From assembly GCF_000246855.1 (NCBI RefSeq), contig NC_016609.1, positions 7,080,744-7,144,743 on the forward strand: 64,000 nt of DNA. The letters run 5' to 3'. The DNA is from Niastella koreensis GR20-10. Its GTDB lineage: Bacteria; Bacteroidota; Bacteroidia; Chitinophagales; Chitinophagaceae. Positions within the stretch are counted from its first letter, which is position 1, and every line of letters begins with the position of its first letter. This document shows positions 37,170 to 45,715 of the stretch, one piece after another. A program made the position numbers and the translations under genes. The notes under the pieces are model-generated. The model did no database searches, had not been told where the DNA came from, and was given only the letters and a program-made list of their open reading frames with translations.

Positions 37170-37243
37170 CAGGTTCCAAGTTCCAGGTTATAGGGATTTC
37201 TTAATACATGTTTTCCCTGCAACTTGCACCCTGTAACCTGTAA
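37170..37243. repeat. Inverted heptamer island pair, CAGGTTC / CCTGTAA type
   Basis: Four units (types CAGGTTC and CAAGTTC) lie at 37170-37197, and four complementary-type units (CCTGTAA, CTTGCAC) at 37216-37243. The spacer separates two genes read in the same direction. Confidence 0.85.
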
Positions 37244-37348
37244 CAGCCGTTTCTTCCCTACCATCAAATAATTAAACCATTTAGCCATGTTAATGCTGTC
37301 AAGTTATCTAAATAGCTAATTTTCGAGTCAAATATTTAAACATACTAC

Positions 37349-39463
37349 ATGAAAAGGGCTGCTATTAAGGGCAGGCTATTGCCATGCCTGCTACTGATTG
37401 CTTATTCTACCCATGCTCAAAAGCAGAATTACAACTTCGATCAGATTTTCAAGAACGGTGAAACCAACGTTGCTAAACAGTTACCCATGGTAAAAGGCTG
37501 GGCAGATGATACACATTATCTGCTTACCCAAAAGGAGGCCGACGGCCATACTTCCACCTCCATGGTTGATGTAAAAACCGGGAAAGCAGTTCCCTATCCC
37601 GATATGGATATGAGCCAGCTGCAACCTTCTACCAGCATTTCCGGCGGCGTGAACATTACCTTCTCCCCCGATAAAAAATGGGCAGCCTACACAAAAAAAG
37701 ATAATAACCTGTACTTATACAATGTAGCTGCCAGCAGAGAAACCCAACTGACCACCGATGGTTCTTCAACCATTTTAAATGGTTACTCCAGCTGGGTATA
37801 CTATGAGGAGATCCTGGGCCGTGCTACAAAGTACAAAGCTTTCTGGTGGAGCGACGACAGCAAACACCTTTGCTTTATGCACTTCGATGAATCGCAGGTA
37901 CCGGTATTCCCCATTTATGTAATAGATGGCCAGCATGGTTACCTCGAAAATACCCGCTATCCCAAAGCCGGTGATAAAAACCCCGAGGTTAAGATCGGTA
38001 TAGCTTCCGTTGAAACCAACGCCACCGTTTGGGCCGACTTCAATGCCCAGGACGATCAATACTTCGGCGCGCCCTCCTGGTCGCCCGACGGACAGTTATG
38101 GGTTCAATGGATGAACCGCAAACAAAACAACCTGAAGTTCTATAGCATCAACCTTACGGATGGCAGTAAGAAAGAGGTATACGATGAAAAGCAATCTACC
38201 TGGATCGATCTGGATGAAAGTGAACGCATCACCTTTTTGCCTGCCGGTAAAGGTTGTATTGTAAAAAGCGATCGCGATGGCTGGGAAAACCTGTATTACT
38301 ACGATAATAACGGCCAGTTAAAGAACCCCATCACTACCGGTAATTTCTGGGGAACCAGTATTATCAAGATAGACAGCAAAACGAACGTGGTTTACTTCAA
38401 AGCCCGTAAAGAAAACTCCGCCCGTTTTGATTTTTACAAAGCCGGGTTAGATGGCAAAGGCCTTACCCGCCTTAGTTTTGGCGATTACAGCCACGACCTG
38501 ATTAGCGTATCGCCCAACGGCAGTTACTTTATTACCGGTTATTCAAACCTGAACACGCCACCAGCCCTGGCCCTGGTTGATGCAAAAGGCAAGGTAATAA
38601 GAGAAGTAGCCAGCAGCAAAGGAAGCAGTTTCAATGATTATAACCTGCCTAAAAGCGAACTGAAATATGTGACCTCTACCGATGGCGCATTTGAGCTGCC
38701 TGTACTGATCACCTACCCCATCAATTTCGATCCTGCTAAAAAATACCCCGTGCTCATCAGCATTTATGGCGGACCAAATGCCGGTACCGTATACGATCGC
38801 TGGCGCCCAACCGGTTCACCTGCCCAATGGTTTGCACAGGAAGGCATGATACAGGTTGCGTTTGATAACCGCAGCAGCGGTCATTTTGGGAAGAAGGGTT
38901 TAAACTATATCTTCCGCCAGTTAGGTAAATATGAAATCGAAGATTTTATGGCCTGTGGCCGATGGTTAAAACGCCAGCCCTGGGTTGACAGCAACAAGCT
39001 GTGCATCACCGGCGGCAGTTTTGGAGGTTACATGACCTGCATGGCCCTTACTTATGGCGCCGATGTATTCCCGTACGGCATTGCCAACTCTTCGGTAACC
39101 GACTGGCAGTTTTATGATACGCATTATACTGAGCGTTTTATGAATACGCCCCAGGACAACCCCGAAGGCTATAAAAACACGTCGGTAATGACGTACGCCA
39201 ATAAATACAAAGGGTTGTTGCGCATTGTACATGGCAGCTCAGACGACAATGTGCATATGCAGAACAGCATGGTGTTCATTAATAAGCTGGAGGATATGAA
39301 AAAGCATTTTGAGTTTATGATGTATCCCGGCGAACGGCATGGAATTATGGGAGCCAAGGGCGTTCACAACCGCTATGAAGCTTATAAGTTCTATTATCAG
39401 TATTTGCTGGAGAAGCCAATGCCGGACGCATTCTGGGCGCCGGACAGCTCAAAAGGGTTCTAA
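37349..39463 (+). CDS. S9 family dipeptidyl peptidase IV-like protease
   Basis: A 704-residue exported serine peptidase with a signal peptide (about 1-23, STHAQ) and an N-terminal beta-propeller (about 60-480) containing the motif YEEILGRATKYKAFWWSDDS. The C-terminal alpha/beta hydrolase has the nucleophile in GGSFGGYMT, a catalytic Asp in HGSSDDNVH and His in PGERHGI. The double-Glu region (YYEEI) and the W/Y pocket fit the DPP-IV (S9B) branch, which cleaves Xaa-Pro dipeptides. It is probably periplasmic or on the surface. Confidence 0.92.
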   Translation: MKRAAIKGRLLPCLLLIAYSTHAQKQNYNFDQIFKNGETNVAKQLPMVKGWADDTHYLLTQKEADGHTSTSMVDVKTGKAVPYPDMDMSQLQPSTSISGGVNITFSPDKKWAAYTKKDNNLYLYNVAASRETQLTTDGSSTILNGYSSWVYYEEILGRATKYKAFWWSDDSKHLCFMHFDESQVPVFPIYVIDGQHGYLENTRYPKAGDKNPEVKIGIASVETNATVWADFNAQDDQYFGAPSWSPDGQLWVQWMNRKQNNLKFYSINLTDGSKKEVYDEKQSTWIDLDESERITFLPAGKGCIVKSDRDGWENLYYYDNNGQLKNPITTGNFWGTSIIKIDSKTNVVYFKARKENSARFDFYKAGLDGKGLTRLSFGDYSHDLISVSPNGSYFITGYSNLNTPPALALVDAKGKVIREVASSKGSSFNDYNLPKSELKYVTSTDGAFELPVLITYPINFDPAKKYPVLISIYGGPNAGTVYDRWRPTGSPAQWFAQEGMIQVAFDNRSSGHFGKKGLNYIFRQLGKYEIEDFMACGRWLKRQPWVDSNKLCITGGSFGGYMTCMALTYGADVFPYGIANSSVTDWQFYDTHYTERFMNTPQDNPEGYKNTSVMTYANKYKGLLRIVHGSSDDNVHMQNSMVFINKLEDMKKHFEFMMYPGERHGIMGAKGVHNRYEAYKFYYQYLLEKPMPDAFWAPDSSKGF

Positions 39464-39478
39464 ACTAGAATAAATAGA

Positions 39479-39507
39479 AAGCCCTGACCGTACGGTCAGG
39501 GCTTTTT
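39479..39507 (+). terminator. Intrinsic terminator after the DPP-IV-like gene
   Basis: AAGCCCTGACCG pairs with CGGTCAGGGCTT across only TA, giving a 12-bp near-perfect palindrome followed by T residues. It also protects the convergent DksA-like gene. Confidence 0.9.
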
Positions 39508-39583
39508 AATTATAATACGTTATTGGCATGAAACCGTCATTCCACCTACAAGCAGAATGATAACCAACCGATTAGGCAGACGA

Positions 39584-40477
39584 CTATTTATTCATCATTT
39601 GCTTGGCCTCGATACTCAGCGTTGCGTGTGGCACCGCGCGTAACCTGGCTTTATCGATGAGCTTACCGGTAACCCGGCAAATGCCGTAAGTTTTGTTCTC
39701 GATGCGCATGAGAGCTTTCTCCAGGTGATCAATGTAATTGATCTGTCGGCTCGCCATTTGGGCCAACTGTTCCCTTTCCATACTCATACTGCCATCTTCC
39801 ATGGTCATGTAGCGATTTTCGTTTTCATCGCCACCCATTTCATCTTTGCGGGTTATTAAACCCTGTAAATAAGTAAGTTCTTTTTTAGCCTGCTCTGCTT
39901 TTTTCAAGATCAGGTCTTTGAACTCGCTCAGTTCGGCATCACTATATCTCATGGTTGGTCCTGTTTGAATGTTTTCTGGTTGATCTAATACTGATTTTGT
40001 GAATTCCGGTTCGTATCGACGCGATGTTTTTGTCTTTATCTCCGGAATCACCACTTTTACCGGTTTTGGGGGCTCCGGTTTTTTGGGTGGCGGAGGTGGA
40101 ATAACCGGTTCCGGTTTTTTAACTTCCACCTTTACTTCCGGCTTTTCGACCTTAACAGGAGCCTCCACTGTCTTTTTTATCTCTTTAATTTCTTTTATCT
40201 CAACGGGTTTGGCAACTGGCTTGGCCGTAGTTGTTGCCGAAGAGGATGGTTTTGCATGTGCCTTGGCAGCTACCTGGTGGTGAGCAACGGCCGGGTGTTT
40301 AACCGGCGCCTTCTTTTCAACAGGTGGTTTAACTGCCTTTTTTGCAGCAGGCTTAACATCTTTTTTAGCAACTACTTTTTTCGCAGCAGGTTTGGTTGCC
40401 CCGATGGCCGGACGGGCCGGTTTTTTTGGGGCAATCGTTTTTTTTGCTGGCTTGGCCGCCTTTTTCTTGGTTGCCAT
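39584..40477 (-). CDS. TraR/DksA-like protein with a histone-H1-like tail
   Basis: The 297 residues split into two parts. Residues 1-155 are low-complexity and rich in Lys, Ala, Pro and Val (repeated PAAKK, KKPEP), resembling histone H1-type or nucleoid-associated tails. Residues 170-297 form a DksA-like coiled-coil hairpin and end YGICRVTGKLIDKARLRAVPHATLSIEAK. Only one of the four zinc-finger cysteines of classical DksA is left, as in other Bacteroidota members I know. It may bind RNA polymerase and DNA at once. It follows ileS on the same strand with 4 bp between them, so both are probably cotranscribed. Confidence 0.85.
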   Translation of the reverse strand: MATKKKAAKPAKKTIAPKKPARPAIGATKPAAKKVVAKKDVKPAAKKAVKPPVEKKAPVKHPAVAHHQVAAKAHAKPSSSATTTAKPVAKPVEIKEIKEIKKTVEAPVKVEKPEVKVEVKKPEPVIPPPPPKKPEPPKPVKVVIPEIKTKTSRRYEPEFTKSVLDQPENIQTGPTMRYSDAELSEFKDLILKKAEQAKKELTYLQGLITRKDEMGGDENENRYMTMEDGSMSMEREQLAQMASRQINYIDHLEKALMRIENKTYGICRVTGKLIDKARLRAVPHATLSIEAKQMMNK

Positions 40478-40481
40478 ACTT

Positions 40482-43400
40482 TTACGCTTTTTTTGTAACG
40501 AACACTTTTATTGGAATATCGTTCACTTCAATTTCGGTGCCATCTGGTAATTCAGGTACTAGTTCAAGTTTGTCTGCCAAAATTTCCGCACAAATATAGC
40601 TATTAAATTGGGCGATCGATTGGTTCAACTCCTGGTGTTCGGTTACTTTTACCAGTATTCGATCAGTGAGTTCAAAACCACTGTCTTTGCGGATTTTCTG
40701 GATACGGTTGACTAATTCGCGGGCATTTCCTTCGCTAACCAGTTCTGGGGTAACGGTTACATCCAAAGCCACGGTGAGAGCATCTTTATTGGCCACCATC
40801 CACCCGGGGATATCTTCACTGGTGATCTCTACTTCATTAGTCTGTAATATTAAGGGTTCGTTGTCAATTTGCAATGAAATTGTGCCATCTTTTTCCAATT
40901 TGGCTATGTCTTCCTGCATAAATTCGGCTAATGCTGCTGCTACTGCTTTCATTTTGCCGCCCAACTTCTTACCCAGTACCGTATAATTAGGCTTTATCTT
41001 CTTTTTAATAAAGCCGTTATCTTCAGTCAGATACTCAATTTCCTTTACATTTACCTCGCTTTTCAGCAGGTCTTCCACCAGTTCTATCTGGTTTTTCATG
41101 TGTTTGTTCAACACAGGGATCAGGACCTTCTGCAAAGGCTGACGCACCTTGATATTCACTCTCTTACGCAATGATAATACCAGGGAGGAGCTATCCTGCG
41201 CCAACTGCATACGTTCTTCCAGGGAAGTATCCACGGCAGCGGGGTTACTAACGGGGAAATCGGCATGGTGAACCGATTCTACCTTATGCATGCCGGTTAC
41301 TGCGTTCAGGTTCTGGAACAATGCATCGCTGAAGAAGGGCGAAATGGGCGCCATCAGCTTCAACACGGTTTCCAGGCACTCGTACAGGGTTTGGTAAGCG
41401 CTTATTTTATCCTGTTCATACTCCCCCTTCCAGAACCGGCGACGGCATAACCGCACATACCAGTTGCTAAGGTGCTCATCCATAAACTCTTCTATAACCC
41501 TACCGGCCTGAGTAGGCTCGTAATCGTCCATATACTCCGTTACCTTTTTTATCAGGGTATTCAGGGAGGAAAGTATCCAGCGGTCGATCTCCGGCCGTTG
41601 CTCCAGTGGTATATAGTCTTCTTTAAAAGAAAATCCATCTACATTGGCATACAGCGCAAAGAACTGGTAAGTATTATATAAAGTGCCGAAGAATTTACGC
41701 TGTACTTCCTTGATGCCTTCCAGGTCGAATTTCATGTTCTCCCAGGGCGAAGCATTGGTAATGAGGTACCAGCGGGTGGCATCGGCGCCAAATTGTTCAA
41801 TAGTCTTAAACGGATCAACCACATTGCCCAGGCGCTTGCTCATTTTGTTTCCGTTCTTATCCAGTACCAGCCCGTTGGATACGCAGGTTTGATAAGCAAC
41901 AGAATCAAATAACAGACCAGCTATGGTATGCAGGGTATAGAACCAGCCACGCGTTTGGTCAACCCCTTCGGCTATAAAGGAAGCCGGGAAGTTTTTGCTG
42001 AATGGCTCTTTGAAAGGCATGGGGTCACCGGCTTTCAGCTTTTCATGATCGAGGCCCCATTGTGCATACGGCATGGCGCCGCTATCGAACCAAACGTCAA
42101 TAAGATCGGGCACGCGTTTCATGGGTTTGCCCGAATCGCTTACCAGCACAATCTCATCTACATAAGGTTTATGCAAATCGAGCTCGTTCATGAGGCGGGC
42201 ATTATTGGTACCCAATGCTTTATCGGCTTTGGCGGCTTCTTCTTTTAACTGCGGAACCGAACCGATGCATTTTTCCTCGTTGCCATCTTCGGTTTTCCAG
42301 ATAGGTAAAGCGGTACCCCAGAAACGGCTGCGGCTCAGGTTCCAGTCAACCATATTTTCGAGCCAGTTACCAAAACGGCCTTCACCGGTTGATTTTGGCT
42401 TCCAGTTAATGGTTTTGTTCAGGGCTACCAGCCTGTCTTTCAGGGCGGTTGTTTTTATAAACCAGGCATCTAACGGATAGTATAACACCGGTTTATCTGT
42501 ACGCCAGCAGTGGGGATAATTATGCTCATATTTCTCCACCTTAAAGGCGCGGTTTTCTTTTTTCAATTTCACGCTGATGTCAACGTTCACATCTACATAA
42601 TCTTTCTCGTCTTTATAGTTCTTTACGTACCGGTTGCTGAACTCGCCCAGCCCTTCAACGAATTTGCCGGTGCGGTCAACGAGCACCAGTTTTTCCAGTT
42701 TACCGTATTTATTTACTCCGCTAAAGCCGCCAATGTTATACTTAGCCCCCACCCTAAAGTCATCGGCGCCAAAATCAGGCGCGGTGTGTACGATACCGGT
42801 ACCATCTTCAGTGGTTACGAAATCACCCAACAAAACCCGGAAAGGTTTGGCATCGGGGTTCAGTGCGGTGATCGACTGCAGCGAGTTGGCTTCAAACGGC
42901 AATAATTGTTCGTATTGGCAACCTTCTATTTGTGCACCCTTGAATTCGGTCAAAATTCTCCAGGGCAAGGCCCCCTCCCGGCCTCCCCCGGTGGGGGAGG
43001 AGTTCTTCTCCTGATATGCCTCAAAGTTTCCATTCTCGGCTTCGGGTTTAAAGTATTTACCAAGCAGGTCTTTGGCCAGCACCACGTTAACCGGTAAATG
43101 GGTATATGGATTAAAGGTTTGCACCAATACATAGGTGATGCGCCCACCTACCGTTAAGCCCAGGTTCGATGGCAGCGTCCAGGGAGTGGTCGTCCACGCC
43201 ATAAAGAAAACCTCTTTGTTTGAATCCCTGATGGCATCAAACAGGAAAGCCGATTTTTCGTCCCTGATGGCTTTGAACATGGCCACGGCGCTGGTATCTT
43301 TTACATTTCTGTAGCAACCAGGCTGGTTCAGTTCATGCGAGCTAAGGCCGGTACCGGCAGCGGGCGAATAAGGCTGAATGCTCACGCTCTCATACAACAA

Positions 43401-43916
43401 GCCCTTTTCGTACATTTTGCTCAGCAGGTACCAAAGAGTTTCTATGTAATTGTTCTCGAAGGTGATATAGGGATCGTTCAGGTCAACCCAATACCCCATT
43501 TTCTTGGTGATGTCGTCCCATTTATCTTTATACCGCATAACCGCCTCGCGGCATTTGCGGTTGTATTCTTCAACAGTAATTTTTTTACCAATGTCTTCTT
43601 TGGTGATTCCCAGTTCTTTTTCTACCCCCAGCTCAATTGGCAGGCCATGGGTATCCCAGCCGGCTTTGCGGCTAACCTGAAAGCCACGCATGGTTTTGTA
43701 GCGGCAAACCAGGTCTTTTAACGTGCGGCTGATAACGTGGTGAATTCCGGGCATTCCGTTGGCGCTGGGCGGACCCTCATAAAAAACAAAGGAAGGGGCG
43801 TTGTTACGCAACGACACACTTTTCTCAAATGCCTGATTTTCATTCCATTTAGCCAACATTTCCTGTTCTATAACAGGCAAATTCAATTTCTGAAACTCTC
43901 TGTAGTTAACTGCCAT
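40482..43916 (-). CDS. ileS: Isoleucyl-tRNA synthetase
   Basis: A class I aminoacyl-tRNA synthetase with 1144 residues, longer than the bacterial ~940 form and close to the Bacteroidota/eukaryote-like type. The HIGH motif reads GIHH (PSANGMPGIHHVISRTLKD) and KMSKS reads KMSKRLGN. The CP1 editing region carries the conserved TGIVHTAPDFGADD. An in-frame insertion around residues 300-313 (NSSPTGGGREGA) is encoded by a perfect palindrome and looks foreign to the family. The 1.2 kb upstream contains no gene and no recognised T-box. Confidence 0.96.
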   Translation of the reverse strand: MAVNYREFQKLNLPVIEQEMLAKWNENQAFEKSVSLRNNAPSFVFYEGPPSANGMPGIHHVISRTLKDLVCRYKTMRGFQVSRKAGWDTHGLPIELGVEKELGITKEDIGKKITVEEYNRKCREAVMRYKDKWDDITKKMGYWVDLNDPYITFENNYIETLWYLLSKMYEKGLLYESVSIQPYSPAAGTGLSSHELNQPGCYRNVKDTSAVAMFKAIRDEKSAFLFDAIRDSNKEVFFMAWTTTPWTLPSNLGLTVGGRITYVLVQTFNPYTHLPVNVVLAKDLLGKYFKPEAENGNFEAYQEKNSSPTGGGREGALPWRILTEFKGAQIEGCQYEQLLPFEANSLQSITALNPDAKPFRVLLGDFVTTEDGTGIVHTAPDFGADDFRVGAKYNIGGFSGVNKYGKLEKLVLVDRTGKFVEGLGEFSNRYVKNYKDEKDYVDVNVDISVKLKKENRAFKVEKYEHNYPHCWRTDKPVLYYPLDAWFIKTTALKDRLVALNKTINWKPKSTGEGRFGNWLENMVDWNLSRSRFWGTALPIWKTEDGNEEKCIGSVPQLKEEAAKADKALGTNNARLMNELDLHKPYVDEIVLVSDSGKPMKRVPDLIDVWFDSGAMPYAQWGLDHEKLKAGDPMPFKEPFSKNFPASFIAEGVDQTRGWFYTLHTIAGLLFDSVAYQTCVSNGLVLDKNGNKMSKRLGNVVDPFKTIEQFGADATRWYLITNASPWENMKFDLEGIKEVQRKFFGTLYNTYQFFALYANVDGFSFKEDYIPLEQRPEIDRWILSSLNTLIKKVTEYMDDYEPTQAGRVIEEFMDEHLSNWYVRLCRRRFWKGEYEQDKISAYQTLYECLETVLKLMAPISPFFSDALFQNLNAVTGMHKVESVHHADFPVSNPAAVDTSLEERMQLAQDSSSLVLSLRKRVNIKVRQPLQKVLIPVLNKHMKNQIELVEDLLKSEVNVKEIEYLTEDNGFIKKKIKPNYTVLGKKLGGKMKAVAAALAEFMQEDIAKLEKDGTISLQIDNEPLILQTNEVEITSEDIPGWMVANKDALTVALDVTVTPELVSEGNARELVNRIQKIRKDSGFELTDRILVKVTEHQELNQSIAQFNSYICAEILADKLELVPELPDGTEIEVNDIPIKVFVTKKA
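42982..43000. repeat. Palindromic insertion inside ileS
   Basis: CCTCCCCC and GGGGGAGG form a perfect 8-bp inverted repeat with a GGT loop, inside a wider C-rich segment (about 42970-43015). It keeps the reading frame and adds a Pro/Gly-rich loop to IleRS. Confidence 0.75.
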
Positions 43917-44040
43917 ATATTTCAGGGTAAATCTGTTTAAACACTGTTGTTACAGGCCAGGGAAAAATACCGTAGATTCCGCAGCCCCAAAAAGTGTGCA
44001 AAGTTACAGAAAAAGTTGGCGGTTCCAGTTTCCGTCGCCA

Positions 44041-44068
44041 GTTCAAGGTTCAAGGTTCCTGGTTCAAA
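44041..44068. repeat. Heptamer island, GTTCAAG type
   Basis: Four units of GTTCAAG type in exact 7-bp register. The related words CAGGTTC and CAAGTTC occur at 37.2 kb. Confidence 0.85.
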
Positions 44069-44275
44069 GTTTTTCGTTTTAAGCTCTTTGCTCCAGTTCT
44101 AAGTTTCACCACTATGCACCATAGTATAACAGATAATGTACTGCTTTTGATTAAAAGCTTGCAAAGTGGGAACCGGCAAACCCCGACAGGTCGGGGCAGG
44201 CTGGCAGACGGCAAACGGCAAACATGGTTCGCGAATTTGTGATTAATAAACGATCTTGCGCCGCGGCATTTTCTT

Positions 44276-44439
44276 CACCTTTCACCTTTCACCTTTCACC
44301 TTTCACCTTTCACCTTTCACCTTTCACCTTTCGCCTTTCGCCTTTCACCTTTCACCTTTCGCCTTTCGCCTTTCGCCTTTCGCCTTTCGCCTTTCACCTT
44401 TCACCTTTCGCCTTTCACCTTTCGCCTTTCGCCTTTCGC
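44276..44439. repeat. Large heptamer tandem array, CACCTTT/CGCCTTT
   Basis: About 23 head-to-tail 7-bp copies differ only by A or G at position 2. Three reading frames stay open because the unit contains no stop, which explains the long spurious frames here. The near-identity of copies points to recent expansion by slippage. Confidence 0.97.
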
Positions 44440-44653
44440 ACTGGGACTCACACGCATACACTTTCGTTGTTTCAACATAATTTATACTATCACCAAAATG
44501 TATGTTTTACCACTAATTTTTTTATTCATAATTCTTAAGAAAACGAGCGGTTTTGCGGTTATAATTATACCGTGCCCAATGGCTATACACTTATTTGGGT
44601 AATGCGGAGTTGTTTGAAAGATTTTTAATGGAGCATGCGATTTTATGCTGGGT

Positions 44654-44662
44654 TTATCCACA
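44654..44662. promoter_or_regulatory. DnaA-box match
   Basis: TTATCCACA is a perfect consensus DnaA box in an AT-rich non-coding stretch. It is the only one seen here, so an origin is not supported. Confidence 0.3.
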
Positions 44663-44877
44663 AAAATCACGTTTGGCATAATTTATGGAACTATTTAGGT
44701 GCTCTTTACAAGAATGAAAAATGTTGAAAATAATAGCGAAGTAAAATGTGTGATTGAGTGATTTTTGGTACGATATTTTCTAAGTATTAAGTCCTTAACA
44801 CAAACGCTCTTAACAACGATTACTGTTTACCTCATTATATGAAAAACCTTTTCTACGGTTTAGGGTTTAGGGGTTAA

Positions 44878-44937
44878 AAAGGGGAGTAGTCCTGCTCCCC
44901 TTTCCTTTAAAATTCTAAAACAAAGGAAAGGTTTTTT
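44878..44937 (+). promoter_or_regulatory. Two mutually exclusive hairpins ending in a T run
   Basis: The first hairpin pairs AAAGGGGAG with CTCCCCTTT (44878-44903). The second pairs CCTTTCCTTT (44899-44908) with AAAGGAAAGG (44922-44931), followed by six T residues. They share 44899-44903, so only one can form, as in attenuators and riboswitch expression platforms. On the minus strand the first hairpin is itself followed by a T run. No plus-strand gene follows for 2.5 kb. Confidence 0.55.
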
Positions 44938-45078
44938 CTTTTTTACACCTTTTTTGTAATCCGTTACCTTCCCGTTTTTAATCTCTGGTTATGCCTGTGG
45001 AAAACCATTCAGGCAATTGTGCAGTGCCTACGAACGCAACCCGTTTTCGGGAAGTAAAGACATTTGTGACCCTTTAGT

Positions 45079-45102
45079 AAAACCTCCTCGGGAGGTTTTT
45101 TT
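45079..45102. terminator. Terminator after hemJ, possibly bidirectional
   Basis: AAAACCTCC pairs with GGAGGTTTT around TCG, with seven T residues starting in the stem on the plus strand and four to five T residues on the minus strand. It lies just past the hemJ stop codon on the minus strand. Confidence 0.75.
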
Positions 45103-45111
45103 ATTGCCTCA

Positions 45112-45642
45112 TCACTTCTTCTTCATCCTGATATTCTTGTAGATCTTTATCGCACTCATTAACACTACTACAAAACCAATCAGTCCAACCAGTCCCCACA
45201 CCACACTCATGTTTTGTTTTACTGTAGCCAACATCACAATGGCAATCAAAAAGATGGTTGCTACTTCATTCCAGATGCGCAGCTTCTGTGAGCTGTATTT
45301 AAATACCCCATTCATTTGCTGTTTGTAAATAGCATGCAGTGTAAAATGGTAGGCATATAACCCCAGTACAAAAAAAAGTTTTATCAATAACCATCCAGGT
45401 AATGCTCCCAATTGCCACCACATAAGCGGCCCAAATATCAGGGTGAGTACAGCCGATGGCCAGGTTATACCCAACCAAAGGCGTTCGATCATGATGGAGA
45501 AATGCTTACGAAGAATACTTTTTTCAGGCTCGTCTTTTTCGCCAGCTTCTGTGTTATACACAAACAGCCGAACAATATAAAACATGCCACTGAACCAGGT
45601 TACAATAAATACAATGTGGAGTGCTTTGATGTAGTTATACAT
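45112..45642 (-). CDS. hemJ: Protoporphyrinogen IX oxidase HemJ
   Basis: HemJ oxidises protoporphyrinogen IX to protoporphyrin IX in the inner membrane, the step before ferrochelatase. The 176 residues have four to five membrane helices and start YIKALHIVFIVTWFSGMFYI, close to the conserved HemJ N-terminus with its functional His (His9). It sits 60 bp downstream of hemH on the same strand, which supports the role over the broader CopD-like label. No other oxidase (hemG, hemY) lies in the locus. Confidence 0.88.
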   Translation of the reverse strand: MYNYIKALHIVFIVTWFSGMFYIVRLFVYNTEAGEKDEPEKSILRKHFSIMIERLWLGITWPSAVLTLIFGPLMWWQLGALPGWLLIKLFFVLGLYAYHFTLHAIYKQQMNGVFKYSSQKLRIWNEVATIFLIAIVMLATVKQNMSVVWGLVGLIGFVVVLMSAIKIYKNIRMKKK

Positions 45643-45645
45643 AAG

Positions 45646-45715
45646 GATAATGTGCTAATGGGATAATGTGCTGCCTTCACTTCAACATTCAACATTCGAT
45701 ATTCAATATTCCCTA
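45646..45715. repeat. 16-mer and heptamer island between hemH and hemJ
   Basis: GATAATGTGCTAATGG at 45646-45661 recurs exactly at 53586-53601 (after hemB). Five 7-bp units of type TTCAACA fill 45681-45715 and contain the hemH stop codon. Confidence 0.85.

Larger units (their letters stand above)
43917..45111. other. 1.2-kb gene-free block upstream of ileS
   Basis: No gene is supported. It holds a GTTCAAG heptamer island (44041-44068), GGCAAAC units (44203-44223), a 23-unit heptamer array (44276-44439), a DnaA-box match (44654-44662), a pair of overlapping hairpins (44878-44937) and small hairpins TGCCTG/CAGGCA and CCCG/CGGG around 44995-45052. It ends with a terminator. The AT-rich middle may hold promoters for ileS or an untested small RNA. 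Confidence 0.7.

Noticed and set aside
43917-44275. T-box leader of ileS
   Set aside because: No T-box sequence (TGGNACC-type) or specifier stem could be found, and T-boxes are not typical of Bacteroidota.
44224-44538. Open frames over the CACCTTT array
   Set aside because: A 7-bp unit without stop codons leaves all three frames open. The predicted peptides are pure repeat.
44480-44830. Replication origin
   Set aside because: AT-rich and with one perfect DnaA box, but no second consensus box, no dnaA/dnaN neighbours and no other origin feature.
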